IMG/VR virus record: IMGVR_UViG_3300042455_000193 | Location: 1-60,024 of that record | Source: a virus | DNA length: 60,024 nucleotides | Strand: one strand, 5' to 3' | In this document: positions 49,988 to 57,386 of the stretch, piece by piece | How positions within the stretch are numbered: the stretch's first letter is position 1 | Layout: every line of letters starts with the position of its first letter | Notes under the pieces: model-generated | Seen by the model: only the letters and a program-made list of their open reading frames with translations | What the model was told of the DNA's origin: nothing | Database searches by the model: none | Made by a program: the position numbers and the translations under genes

Positions 49988-50000
49988 TTAGTATTGCTAT
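49988..50000 (+). promoter_or_regulatory. Candidate operator TTAGT-ATT-GCTAT
   Basis: Eight of ten arm positions match the recurring palindrome. It ends one base before the ATG of the next gene, so its start would be blocked or leaderless if a promoter overlaps it. Confidence 0.45.
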
Positions 50001-50001
50001 T

Positions 50002-50331
50002 ATGTCAACACCAACGCAACAATTAAACACCATGCAAGCACTAGATCTGCACCTCATGTCCCTGATCCAGCACCTCAGTCGCAGCCAGTTGGTTCGACTC
50101 GGTGACCTGATCAACAAAGCAACAGGCACTCATGAAGTTATCACCATCAACGAGATGGATGTCAAGGAATACCTTGCCGAACAGAACGTTGCTATGCCTA
50201 GCAAAGAGTCCATTCAACAAGCATGTGAGTACATCAGCCAGCGTAGTTCTTACCAAGATACGCAATGGTATGCGCACATACAAGACGCAGCTGAACACGC
50301 ATTAGGTTTAGAGGAGGTTCACCATGACTAA
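50002..50331 (+). CDS. Hypothetical protein with possible leaderless start
   Basis: 109 residues. No ribosome site lies before the ATG at 50002 (upstream bases are the operator-like palindrome), and the next in-frame ATG at 50032 also lacks one. Helical (LHLMSLIQHLSRSQLVRLGD). The 3' end contains GAGGAGG for the next gene, with an 8-bp overlap. Function unknown. Confidence 0.65.
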   Translation: MSTPTQQLNTMQALDLHLMSLIQHLSRSQLVRLGDLINKATGTHEVITINEMDVKEYLAEQNVAMPSKESIQQACEYISQRSSYQDTQWYAHIQDAAEHALGLEEVHHD

Positions 50332-50518
50332 TCAGCAGTTGATAGATGTCATGCGGATTGCGAAACATCACCTTGATCACGAGTACCTACATCTTGGAAT
50401 GTTAACCCTAGGCGAACTGCTTAAACAAGACTTGAGCTTTACTGACGAGCAACTTGATGAGCTTAAGCAAAAGATCAATCGAAATCTCTCCAATGCAGAG
50501 GTAACACAACATGACTAA
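50324..50518 (+). CDS. Small hypothetical protein
   Basis: 64 residues, helical and charged (LSFTDEQLDELKQKINRNLS). GAGGAGG ribosome site. Starts MTNQ, as does the next gene. Function unknown. Confidence 0.7.
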   Translation: MTNQQLIDVMRIAKHHLDHEYLHLGMLTLGELLKQDLSFTDEQLDELKQKINRNLSNAEVTQHD

Positions 50519-50696
50519 TCAAGAGATGTACTTCGAGTACTTAGACGATCTCCGCGAAAGCGGAGTGACCAACATGTGGGGAGCAGGGGCGTACCTTGAA
50601 GACGCCTTCAGCCTACCCCGCAGAGTAGCAAGAGACGTTCTCCTTAACTGGATGAACACATACAACCAACGGCACCCACAAGGAGAAACACAATGA
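50511..50696 (+). CDS. Small hypothetical protein
   Basis: 61 residues. YFEYLDDLRESGVTNMWGAG, then AYLEDAFSLPRRVARDVLLN and WM, is a pattern seen in small phage and plasmid proteins of unknown role. Overlaps both neighbours by 4-8 bases. Confidence 0.75.
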   Translation: MTNQEMYFEYLDDLRESGVTNMWGAGAYLEDAFSLPRRVARDVLLNWMNTYNQRHPQGETQ

Positions 50697-51037
50697 AAGC
50701 ATTCTTCATAGACCCATTCAACCGGACAGTCAAAGAGATTGACTACAACGGTGACTTCCGTGAGATCAGCAGACTGCTGGCATGCGACATGTTCACATGC
50801 GCAACCTTCAACAACAAACAAGATACCTTTTACGTTGATGACGAGGGTTTGTTCAGAGCAAACAGGATGTTCTTTGAACATCACGGTTATCCACAACCCT
50901 TATGTGGATTCGGGTTAGTACTAGGTAATACGCCATCAGGTGATTCATGTGAACCCACGGTAACGCTCGAAGAACTAGAGCGTGATCTCAAGTGGTACTC
51001 AGAGTTCACGGTCGGTCTGTCCGGCGCGGTCTATTAA
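50693..51037 (+). CDS. DUF3846-like small protein
   Basis: 114 residues. MKAFFIDPFNRTVKEIDYNG, then ISRLLACDMFTCATFNNKQD and FYVDDEGLFR, resembles the DUF3846 domain found in phage and plasmid accessory genes. GGAG before the ATGA-coupled start. Possibly an anti-defence or regulatory factor; not shown. Confidence 0.7.
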   Translation: MKAFFIDPFNRTVKEIDYNGDFREISRLLACDMFTCATFNNKQDTFYVDDEGLFRANRMFFEHHGYPQPLCGFGLVLGNTPSGDSCEPTVTLEELERDLKWYSEFTVGLSGAVY

Positions 51038-51058
51038 TAAAGAAGGGTGGGAGTAATT

Positions 51059-51487
51059 ATGTTGAAAGATGCACAAAAACCATATGCTCGTTTGCTTATT
51101 CAAAAGCTAAAAGAGTGTGGAATCAAAGAAGTTGTTGTTACCTTTGATGGAAGCGGAGACTCCGGGCAAATCGAAGAGGTTAGCTATGGATCAATGGACA
51201 AGCCGGACGCTTTTGTTGAATGGGTTGAAATTGATTCAACTTGGATAGATGGAAGTTGGGTTGAAAAAAACGAAGTTAAAAAGATTGATATACACAGCGC
51301 CTTAGAAAACTTCTGTTACGAAGCCTTGGAAGATGCTGGCATCGATTGGTACAACAACGATGGCGGATACGGGGAACTTCGAATCAACCTAGATCCAATC
51401 GAGATTAACTTAGAAGTTAGTACAAGATACACAGAAACTTTTACAAGTTCTTTGGGATTTGACGAGAACTTAGAAGAGGTTGAATGA
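51059..51487 (+). CDS. DUF6878-like protein
   Basis: 142 residues from the ATG at 51059 (GGGAG upstream). VVVTFDGSGDSGQIEEVSYG is the characteristic block, with an acidic DAGIDWYNNDGGYGELRINL later. Found in phage and plasmid accessory regions; function unknown. Overlaps the next gene's tandem ATGs. Confidence 0.75.
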   Translation: MLKDAQKPYARLLIQKLKECGIKEVVVTFDGSGDSGQIEEVSYGSMDKPDAFVEWVEIDSTWIDGSWVEKNEVKKIDIHSALENFCYEALEDAGIDWYNNDGGYGELRINLDPIEINLEVSTRYTETFTSSLGFDENLEEVE

Positions 51488-51831
51488 TGCACCCACACCA
51501 TCACTCAATGACTACTGTCAAACAGTACGGCGGCAAACCTGAAGACTACGCCGCTATTCATGATTGGTTTGACGCAACCAAAGAACAGTTTGCTGATGCA
51601 AGACATCGTGCATTACGCCATCACTCTCAGGGAATCTTTGAATGCGAACGAATCTTCGGTCGTGTGATTGTCAATTCAGATGGCAAAGAAGTACCAGTCA
51701 GATACATCGGTGAGCAGCATGTCAAAGAAGACTGTGGTGGTCGCATACCAACCGTTGCTGATTGGTTCCGCAACATCAAGTTGGAAACATGGATGAACCG
51801 TGGCTACAGGATTAATGCATCAGGTGAATAA
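51484..51831 (+). CDS. DUF6915-like protein
   Basis: 115 residues. HPHHHSMTTVKQYGGKPEDY, then AIHDWFDATKEQFADARHRA, LRHHSQGIFECERIFG and EQHVKEDCGGRIPTVADWF. The many His and Asp residues (HPHHHS, HDWFD, RHRALRHH, EQHVKED) look like a metal site. The block is conserved in phage and plasmid accessory proteins. Start ambiguity of one codon (ATGATG). Confidence 0.78.
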   Translation: MMHPHHHSMTTVKQYGGKPEDYAAIHDWFDATKEQFADARHRALRHHSQGIFECERIFGRVIVNSDGKEVPVRYIGEQHVKEDCGGRIPTVADWFRNIKLETWMNRGYRINASGE

Positions 51832-51835
51832 GTCT

Positions 51836-51910
51836 GGCACATGCGTGAAATGAAACCAACTGAAACGGCAACGGGAATGTGCCTAGTCGTGACAGCCGGG
51901 AGAGACCGGC
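51836..51910 (+). ncRNA. Candidate structured leader RNA
   Basis: In a 98-bp gap, GGCACAT (51836) pairs with ATGTGCC (51877-51883), enclosing a 34-base A-rich interior with CCAACTGAAACGG. A second hairpin GCCGG-GAGAGA-CCGGC lies at 51895-51910, 20 bases before the next ATG. The paired arms and purine-rich loops suggest a cis-regulatory RNA; no known class is assigned. Confidence 0.45.
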
Positions 51911-51929
51911 GCTTAACTTAAGGATCAAT

Positions 51930-52265
51930 ATGAAATACCAAACACATAACGAGACAGAAGTAGACACCAACATGTCTCATCTCCAAGGTTATATCACCGC
52001 AGATTACGAAGAACTTGTTGATGCATTCGGTCCGCCAATGCGATACGGCTTCGATGACTACAAGGTAGATGCCGAGTGGCACATCTCATTTGCAGATGGC
52101 AGCGTAGCTTCTATCTATAACTGGAAGAACGGCAGGAACTACATGGGTACACAAGGTATGGATGTACAAGACATACGTGAGTGGCATGTCGGTGGCTTCT
52201 CAAAGATCACCTTGTTTCGGTTGGCTGAAGTATTAAACAAGCAGACTGTTCAAGCAGCAGCTTAA
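51930..52265 (+). CDS. Conserved accessory protein
   Basis: 111 residues from the ATG at 51930 (AAGGA upstream); a longer frame from 51879 would run through the structured element. SHLQGYITADYEELVDAFGP, then DAEWHISFADGSVASIYNWK, then IREWHVGGFSKITL, forms a small alpha/beta domain common in phage and plasmid accessory proteins. Function unknown. Confidence 0.75.
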   Translation: MKYQTHNETEVDTNMSHLQGYITADYEELVDAFGPPMRYGFDDYKVDAEWHISFADGSVASIYNWKNGRNYMGTQGMDVQDIREWHVGGFSKITLFRLAEVLNKQTVQAAA

Positions 52266-52267
52266 TC

Positions 52268-52480
52268 ATGTTAGATCTATTCACTTGGTTCAAAGACATC
52301 TTCCGCACACCATCAGCTATTGAACTTGCATGTAAAGAATTAGATGAGGCTGAGAAGCAGCATCTGTCTCTCAATAACACCCGTGAATACGTTGCAGGAA
52401 TGTTGTCTTACCGAGAAGCTCAGATCAAAAGGCTTCGTATCTACATAGCAAACCACAGGAGTGAAGATGTACAGCTATGA
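52268..52480 (+). CDS. Small helical protein
   Basis: 70 residues. IELACKELDEAEKQHLSLNN, then AGMLSYREAQIKRLRIYI, is a coiled-coil pattern widespread in small phage proteins. Starts 2 bases after the previous stop. Confidence 0.72.
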   Translation: MLDLFTWFKDIFRTPSAIELACKELDEAEKQHLSLNNTREYVAGMLSYREAQIKRLRIYIANHRSEDVQL

Positions 52481-52694
52481 ATTTCGTGGACGTAAACCCA
52501 GTGCATCACAGGTTTACAAGATGGTCATGCATGCAGCCAAGTCTGGGCATGAAAAGATCGAGATCATGTGGGGTGAAAACGCCATTGATCTTGAGTATGC
52601 ACATGGCAAATGGCATGGCTTTGGCTGGATCAAAGACATATCAGGTAACGACATGGCGCTATCAGTAGAAGCAACTCTTAGAGAGTTTGCTTAG
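52467..52694 (+). CDS. Hypothetical protein
   Basis: 75 residues from the ATG at 52467 (AGGAG upstream). MYSYEFRGRKPSASQVYKMV and EKIEIMWGENAIDLEYAHGK suggest a small alpha/beta fold. Overlaps the previous gene by 14 bases. Function unknown. Confidence 0.68.
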   Translation: MYSYEFRGRKPSASQVYKMVMHAAKSGHEKIEIMWGENAIDLEYAHGKWHGFGWIKDISGNDMALSVEATLREFA

Positions 52695-52703
52695 AAGTTC
52701 TCT

Positions 52704-52728
52704 CTCTGCCCCCTCGATGAGGGGCAGA
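52704..52728 (+). other. Hairpin CTGCCCC-CCTCGATGA-GGGGCAG
   Basis: Seven- to eight-bp stem, nearly the same as 48615-48638 including the CTCGATGA loop, and again flanked by TTCTCTC. Probably the same regulatory or mRNA-processing element. Confidence 0.65.
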
Positions 52729-52757
52729 TCGTTCTCTCATTTACTTAAGGAGGTTAC

Positions 52758-52925
52758 GTGGATAGATGGCAGGAACATGTTCGCTCAGAGATTAACTTAG
52801 CTGATGCAGACCCATACAGATTACTAGACATCATGCATAGCCTGACATCAATGGACTCACATGAGCTTATCCCTATGGATATCTCTGTTGATTTATTTGA
52901 TCTTATTGCTTTACGAAACGAATGA
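52758..52925 (+). CDS. Small acidic protein with GTG start (55 aa)
   Basis: AAGGAGG precedes GTG at 52758. The product runs (M)DRWQEHVRSEINLADADPYR and ends DLIALRNE. ATGA overlap with the next gene supports translation. Function unknown. Confidence 0.72.
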   Translation: MDRWQEHVRSEINLADADPYRLLDIMHSLTSMDSHELIPMDISVDLFDLIALRNE

Positions 52926-53716
52926 AACTTTTAACTCGGGCTAACACAAAGATTATCAAAGGTAAACGCAGAGGGTTCTCAACAAACATTCTGCACCTTG
53001 CGCCAGCAAAACTATCAGGGTACGAGACATGCGGTGGTCGCTCAGAACAATGCACCATCTACTGTCTCAACAAGGCTGGTCGCGGTAAGTTTGACCGCAC
53101 ACAACAAGCTCGCATCAGGAAGACTAAGTGGTTCTTTGAATCACGACTCACATTCATGGCTCAGTTAGTTAAGGATATTACGTCAGCTATCAGGTACGCC
53201 AATGCGCATGACCTTGTAGTTGCCATCAGACTTAACGGCACATCAGATATCCCGTGGGAATCAATCAAGAGCGGTGCATTTAAAAACATCATGGCACGGT
53301 TCCCTAACGTGCAGTTCTATGACTACACAAAGGTAGCTGGCAGGAAAAACATTCCGTCTAACTATCACCTTACCTTTAGCGCATCGGAATCAAATCAATC
53401 TCAGGTAACACAAGCAATTGCTAACGGTATGAACGTAGCTGTTGTCTTCGATCAGATTCCAGATAGCTATATGGGATTACCCGTCATTGATGGCGATGAG
53501 GATGATCTCAGATTCCTTGACCCAAAGGGTCACATCGTCGGACTCAAAGCAAAAGGTCCAGCAATCAAGTCAACGTCAACATTCATTGTAAGGAACAACA
53601 ATGCAATCAGAAGCATTAGAGACTTTGGTCAACAACCATTACAAAGGTTTGATCGCAGCCATAGCCTCGCACATTCAAGACAAGGTGGAAACCAACATCA
53701 GGGACTGGCTGTCTAA
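52922..53716 (+). CDS. Gp88-like (DUF7227-type) phage protein with extended C-terminus
   Basis: 264 residues. ILHLAPAKLSGYETCGGRSE, then CTIYCLNKAGRGKFDRTQQA, VVAIRLNGTSDIPWESIK, VQFYDYTKVAGRKN and IDGDEDDLRFLDPKGHIVGL follow the mycobacteriophage gene 88-type family. Four cysteines near the N-terminus and the LNGTSD/DYTK block suggest an enzyme, reaction unknown. The last ~38 residues (after FIVRNN) lie over the start of the next gene in another frame and look non-native. Confidence 0.8.
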   Translation: MKLLTRANTKIIKGKRRGFSTNILHLAPAKLSGYETCGGRSEQCTIYCLNKAGRGKFDRTQQARIRKTKWFFESRLTFMAQLVKDITSAIRYANAHDLVVAIRLNGTSDIPWESIKSGAFKNIMARFPNVQFYDYTKVAGRKNIPSNYHLTFSASESNQSQVTQAIANGMNVAVVFDQIPDSYMGLPVIDGDEDDLRFLDPKGHIVGLKAKGPAIKSTSTFIVRNNNAIRSIRDFGQQPLQRFDRSHSLAHSRQGGNQHQGLAV

Positions 53717-54008
53717 CGAGTTCAAGAACCAGCTTGAGCATCATCAAGTGTTAACTGCTGATAAATATGACAGTAAATCAGATGCGGAAATTTCAGATTA
53801 CTTAGATCGCAACGATTACATCAATGAGAACAACATTGATAGATACATCGAATCATACATCGAGAGCAGCGAAATAGTTACACAAGACAGCCTCAATGAT
53901 TCTATTAATGAATGGATGAGTAACAACTTTGACATCAAAGATTACGACATCGATGACACCATCACAGACGCAGTTAGGTCTTTAAGTTTCACAGTAGAAG
54001 TTAATTAA
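53601..54008 (+). CDS. Acidic hypothetical protein
   Basis: 135 residues, strongly acidic (IDRYIESYIESSEIVTQDSL). AAGGA precedes the ATG, and the frame overlaps the Gp88-like gene by 116 bases, so one of the two overlapped ends is secondary. Function unknown; such acidity is seen in DNA-mimic proteins, but no further evidence supports that. Confidence 0.7.
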   Translation: MQSEALETLVNNHYKGLIAAIASHIQDKVETNIRDWLSNEFKNQLEHHQVLTADKYDSKSDAEISDYLDRNDYINENNIDRYIESYIESSEIVTQDSLNDSINEWMSNNFDIKDYDIDDTITDAVRSLSFTVEVN

Positions 54009-54021
54009 TAAAGGAATAAAT

Positions 54022-55203
54022 ATGAACGCCGTTACCCAACTTGAACAAGCTGCGGTAACGTCCGCCTATAAGGTAGACGTTAGCCAAGGTTCCCGCGATG
54101 GTCGTGTCTCATCACAGTGGTTCAACCGCCCAGATGATCAGCGATTCCTTAACCTCGATGACTTGGCAGCACATGTCAAGGCTCGCTCAGATGCCGCAGT
54201 GCAAACCATTGTGGATGTAGATCACATCCGTGTTCATGCCAGCATGAATGATCCAGAGAAACTCAGCCTTGAGTACCACGGTATGGAGGTGGAGCCTACA
54301 CACTGGGCTTTCGGTCAGCTGTCTAGCCTAGCCGGAGCGCCAGCTGGTTACTTGCGTAAGCTTCCCGCTACTGTAGCCGGTATCAACTTGCAGTATGGGT
54401 TGCAGAACCTGCGCAGTGAGAACGCCAAGCTTTACTACAACGAGAACCAATTACTTGCTGCCACTGGCACTGAGTATGGTCGTGTCCATGACTATGAGTT
54501 AGTCGAAGCTGTTCAGCGTATCGCTGGCAATGGGGTAGGGGATACCCGCTGGAAAGTACCGGGCGTCATCGACTGGAACACCAGCATGTACAACCCGTTC
54601 GTTAACCCAACCAAAGATACAACCACACTGTATGCCTCAGACCGTGATGTCTTCATGTTCTTGGTGGATGACACACACCCCATCGAGATTGGCAAACTCA
54701 AGAATGGTGAGCCTGACTTGATGTTCCGTGGATTCTATGTCTGGAACTCTGAGGTAGGTAGCAAGACGCTTGGCATCAGTACGTTCATGTTGCGTGGCGT
54801 ATGTGCAAACCGCAACATCTGGGGTCAGCAAGACAAGCAGAGCATGACTATTCGTCACAGCAAGAATGCACCACAGCGTTTTGCTTCGGAGGTTGGACCT
54901 GCATTGATTGAGTACTCCAATCAATCTACCCTTGGCGTAATCACCAGTATCAACCAAGCCAAGTCAACCATCGTTGCAACCAATGACGATGAACGCTTCC
55001 AATGGCTGGGCAAACAAGGCTTCAATGCCAAGCAAGCCAAGCGAATCATTGACACAGTGATTCAAGAGGAAGACACCAAGCCTCGCTCAGTCTGGGACTT
55101 TGTCCAAGGCGTGACTGCTGTTGCTCGCAACATCAAGCATACAGATGACCGCCTCGACATGGAGAAGTTGGGCGGCAAGTTAATGGACAAGGCTATTCAC
55201 TAA
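54022..55203 (+). CDS. TIGR03299/DUF932-family phage/plasmid protein
   Basis: 393 residues. LEYHGMEVEPTHWAFGQLSS, then LAGAPAGYLRKLPA, DVFMFLVDDTHPIEIGKL, GFYVWNSEVGSKTLGISTFM and LRGVCANRNIWG are typical of the DUF932/TIGR03299 family found in phages and plasmids. Function unknown; often in accessory clusters. It is the largest right-arm protein, and its composition resembles the late genes more than its small neighbours. Confidence 0.85.
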   Translation: MNAVTQLEQAAVTSAYKVDVSQGSRDGRVSSQWFNRPDDQRFLNLDDLAAHVKARSDAAVQTIVDVDHIRVHASMNDPEKLSLEYHGMEVEPTHWAFGQLSSLAGAPAGYLRKLPATVAGINLQYGLQNLRSENAKLYYNENQLLAATGTEYGRVHDYELVEAVQRIAGNGVGDTRWKVPGVIDWNTSMYNPFVNPTKDTTTLYASDRDVFMFLVDDTHPIEIGKLKNGEPDLMFRGFYVWNSEVGSKTLGISTFMLRGVCANRNIWGQQDKQSMTIRHSKNAPQRFASEVGPALIEYSNQSTLGVITSINQAKSTIVATNDDERFQWLGKQGFNAKQAKRIIDTVIQEEDTKPRSVWDFVQGVTAVARNIKHTDDRLDMEKLGGKLMDKAIH

Positions 55204-55209
55204 ACCAAA

Positions 55210-55227
55210 GGGGAGCTTCGGCTCCCC
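55210..55227 (+). other. Hairpin GGGGAGC-TTCG-GCTCCCC
   Basis: Seven-bp stem closed by a stable UUCG tetraloop 7 bases after the DUF932 stop. No T-run, so likely 3'-end protection or weak termination. Confidence 0.75.
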
Positions 55228-55241
55228 GCAAAGGGGGATAT

Positions 55242-55415
55242 ATGAAACGTAAACGTTGGAAGTACAAAGTTTACTTCAGGGGTTCTGTTATTAAAACATT
55301 TACCTCTCGCAAAGCTGCTCGTCATTTCATGGAACATGCAAATGAATTTGATTTGCCACTTGCTATGCCTTGGGAAACAAGATCAGAGTTATTAATGATT
55401 GGAGAATTGAAATGA
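55242..55415 (+). CDS. Small basic protein (57 aa)
   Basis: MKRKRWKYKVYFRGSVIKTF, then TSRKAARHFMEHANEFDLPL. GGGGG precedes the ATG and the stop overlaps the next start (ATGA). A short beta-alpha basic protein; function unknown. Confidence 0.72.
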   Translation: MKRKRWKYKVYFRGSVIKTFTSRKAARHFMEHANEFDLPLAMPWETRSELLMIGELK

Positions 55416-55849
55416 GTAATGCACAGGTTAAGTTTGCTCCAAAGACAGGCGTGTATTGGTTTGACTTTGCGACTTGGACTTTAAAGCAAGGCGATAAGTA
55501 CAAAGAGTCAACAACAAATCATGTCGTGTATCAAGCAGCAGAAAAAGAATACAAAGCATATCTGAAATTGCAGAAGAAGATCAGCAAACTTCTTGAAGAT
55601 AACTCAGTGCATGAGATACCAACAATCCTAAAGATGGATGACACTAAAGTATTTCAAATGGTTCATGAGATCTACAAGGATGGAGGGTTACATACCCCCG
55701 AAGAATTAGAAGTTGAGGGTGTTGGCGATGGGTTTGCAATTTACTTTAAGAATGTTGCCGGTGAATATATAGATGCAGAGGGTAACTTTCTGTGGTTCGA
55801 AACTGAACTCGAAGCTGAACAATATATCAAGGAGATTGGTAATGTATGA
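55412..55849 (+). CDS. Hypothetical accessory protein
   Basis: 145 residues from the ATG at 55412 (GGAG upstream). VYWFDFATWTLKQGDKYKES, then YQAAEKEYKAYLKLQKKISK, then DGFAIYFKNVAGEYIDAEGN. Helical with a beta end; no family recognised. Confidence 0.68.
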   Translation: MSNAQVKFAPKTGVYWFDFATWTLKQGDKYKESTTNHVVYQAAEKEYKAYLKLQKKISKLLEDNSVHEIPTILKMDDTKVFQMVHEIYKDGGLHTPEELEVEGVGDGFAIYFKNVAGEYIDAEGNFLWFETELEAEQYIKEIGNV

Positions 55850-56132
55850 ACAATTAATTGAAGCATCAACCGCTTTTTATGAATGGGAAGAACTTAGGTA
55901 CAGCGGGAACTCACCACTTAGTGATGATGACAAACAGATATGGATGCAGGGTTATGTGTATGCATCTGAATTATTGAAACATAAGAACAGTCTTGCAGAC
56001 ACGAGAACACCTGATGAACTGTATAACTTTCTTGATGACAATGGTATTGAATACGAATTTGTTGAACAGTTTGAAGGCGTCAGAATATTAAGCATAGAGG
56101 TAGCTGAAATTGAGGAGGAGCAAGATGATTGA
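55842..56132 (+). CDS. Acidic hypothetical protein
   Basis: 96 residues from the ATG at 55842 (AGGAG upstream); a longer frame from 55773 overlaps the previous gene without a ribosome site. STAFYEWEELRYSGNSPLSD, then DDNGIEYEFVEQFEGVRILS. Function unknown. Confidence 0.7.
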   Translation: MYEQLIEASTAFYEWEELRYSGNSPLSDDDKQIWMQGYVYASELLKHKNSLADTRTPDELYNFLDDNGIEYEFVEQFEGVRILSIEVAEIEEEQDD

Positions 56133-56361
56133 AGAAACAATTGAGTGGGAAGACATGGTCCAAGCGCATAAGTGGAATGCTTTACACAATGCTGCATCAG
56201 ACATGGTGAAGCTTGGTGGTGGCTTTGCTTCTGCTTTAGCTAGCGCTTGGTATAAGGCTGACAAAGCTAACAAGAGAAAGATCGAAAACGAATTCTCTGA
56301 TCTGTTCTTTCAGTACATGGATGTTGGTGACAGAGCTTGGTTCGGTAGCTCAATACATTAA
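56125..56361 (+). CDS. Conserved small phage protein
   Basis: 78 residues. HKWNALHNAASDMVKLGGGF, then ASALASAWYKADKANKRKIE, is a recurrent signature of small phage early proteins. GAGGAGG precedes the ATG at 56125. Function unknown. Confidence 0.78.
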   Translation: MIEETIEWEDMVQAHKWNALHNAASDMVKLGGGFASALASAWYKADKANKRKIENEFSDLFFQYMDVGDRAWFGSSIH

Positions 56362-56373
56362 GGAAAAACCAAA

Positions 56374-56565
56374 ATGAAATTGTTTGTGATTTTTGGTGAT
56401 ATCTTTTTCACCGATGACGAGGCGTTGGTCCGCTCGGTGAGTAAGGCAGGTTTCTTCGAGGAAGATGACATCGAAGACATAGCAGATGGTGGAGACTGGA
56501 TAACACCGCACTACTACAACGGCAAGATTATTTTTGCTAAATATCAAGAGGAGAAATGGAGATGA
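56374..56565 (+). CDS. Small hypothetical protein
   Basis: 63 residues, acidic (FFEEDDIEDIADGGDWITPH). Coupled by ATGA to the next gene. Function unknown. Confidence 0.65.
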   Translation: MKLFVIFGDIFFTDDEALVRSVSKAGFFEEDDIEDIADGGDWITPHYYNGKIIFAKYQEEKWR

Positions 56566-56732
56566 CACCCGAAGATATTAAAAAAAAGTACGGCGAGGAG
56601 GCACTTAATATGTTGTATGACGATCTACTAGATTATCCAGTACATGAACTAGCCAACGCCATACTTGGATACAAAACAGAAAAACAAATAAGCAGGTGGA
56701 TTGCAGAATTAAGAGCTGAGATGGAGGAATAA
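56562..56732 (+). CDS. Small helical protein (56 aa)
   Basis: MTPEDIKKKYGEEALNMLYD, ending WIAELRAEMEE. GGAG lies upstream within the previous gene and ATGA coupling is seen. A small helical, HTH-like layout (GYKTEKQISRWIAE) is possible but weak. Confidence 0.68.
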   Translation: MTPEDIKKKYGEEALNMLYDDLLDYPVHELANAILGYKTEKQISRWIAELRAEMEE

Positions 56733-56736
56733 CAGC

Positions 56737-57099
56737 ATGAAATACAAAGCATCAGTTAGATATATGACTTACTGCAACGTAGAAGTTGAAGCAGACAACG
56801 AAAGCGATGCATATGAAAAAGCTTTTCGAGCAAGGATGGAAGAAAATACTAATCATCGACATGAGGGATTCGAAGTAACAAACGTTGAATTAACAGATGA
56901 TAACTTTACCGAAGATCAGCGTGTATTTATGACAGCTTTTCAGAGCTGCGTAGGTAACGTCCCTTCTGATGTACTTAAACAATTCGTACTTCTTGAAGAT
57001 GACAATGACTTTAAAGATATGGAATATTACGGAAGCCTTGCTGATGCAAGAAGCTTATGGGAATCAGCAAGAATACATTTTCAAAAGGAAACAACATGA
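56737..57099 (+). CDS. Hypothetical protein with repeated-domain-like N-terminus
   Basis: 120 residues. KASVRYMTYCNVEVEADNES followed by DAYEKAF is a common phage beta-alpha pattern (ferredoxin-like). The C-terminal half is acidic and helical. Overlaps the next gene by ATGA. Confidence 0.68.
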   Translation: MKYKASVRYMTYCNVEVEADNESDAYEKAFRARMEENTNHRHEGFEVTNVELTDDNFTEDQRVFMTAFQSCVGNVPSDVLKQFVLLEDDNDFKDMEYYGSLADARSLWESARIHFQKETT

Positions 57100-57386
57100 A
57101 AAACTTACAGAAATTTTTAGAGAGAGAGAACTCATGGATCAAAACTACACAGGGTATCTGGAAGAAAACAGGTCCAGCCTTGTACGAAATTGAAACAGCA
57201 GAGGGTAGACAGCGTGTTGCCGATTCAATTGATAGCCAGTTAAGCCCAGAGAATCTTACTTGTGATGGCGAGTTGCCAGTTCGGGAGATCAATGCAAGGT
57301 ACAAGTACCTGACTGCTGCTGCTGCTGATCTGCGCAAGCTAGATCCAACTGTCAAGTTCTGGGAGTACAGCGATGAAACTTACTAA
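57096..57386 (+). CDS. Hypothetical protein
   Basis: 96 residues from the ATG at 57096 (AGGAAAC upstream). KKTGPALYEIETAEGRQRVA, then INARYKYLTAAAADLRKLDP. No family recognised. Overlaps the next gene by 14 bases. Confidence 0.68.
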   Translation: MKNLQKFLERENSWIKTTQGIWKKTGPALYEIETAEGRQRVADSIDSQLSPENLTCDGELPVREINARYKYLTAAAADLRKLDPTVKFWEYSDETY

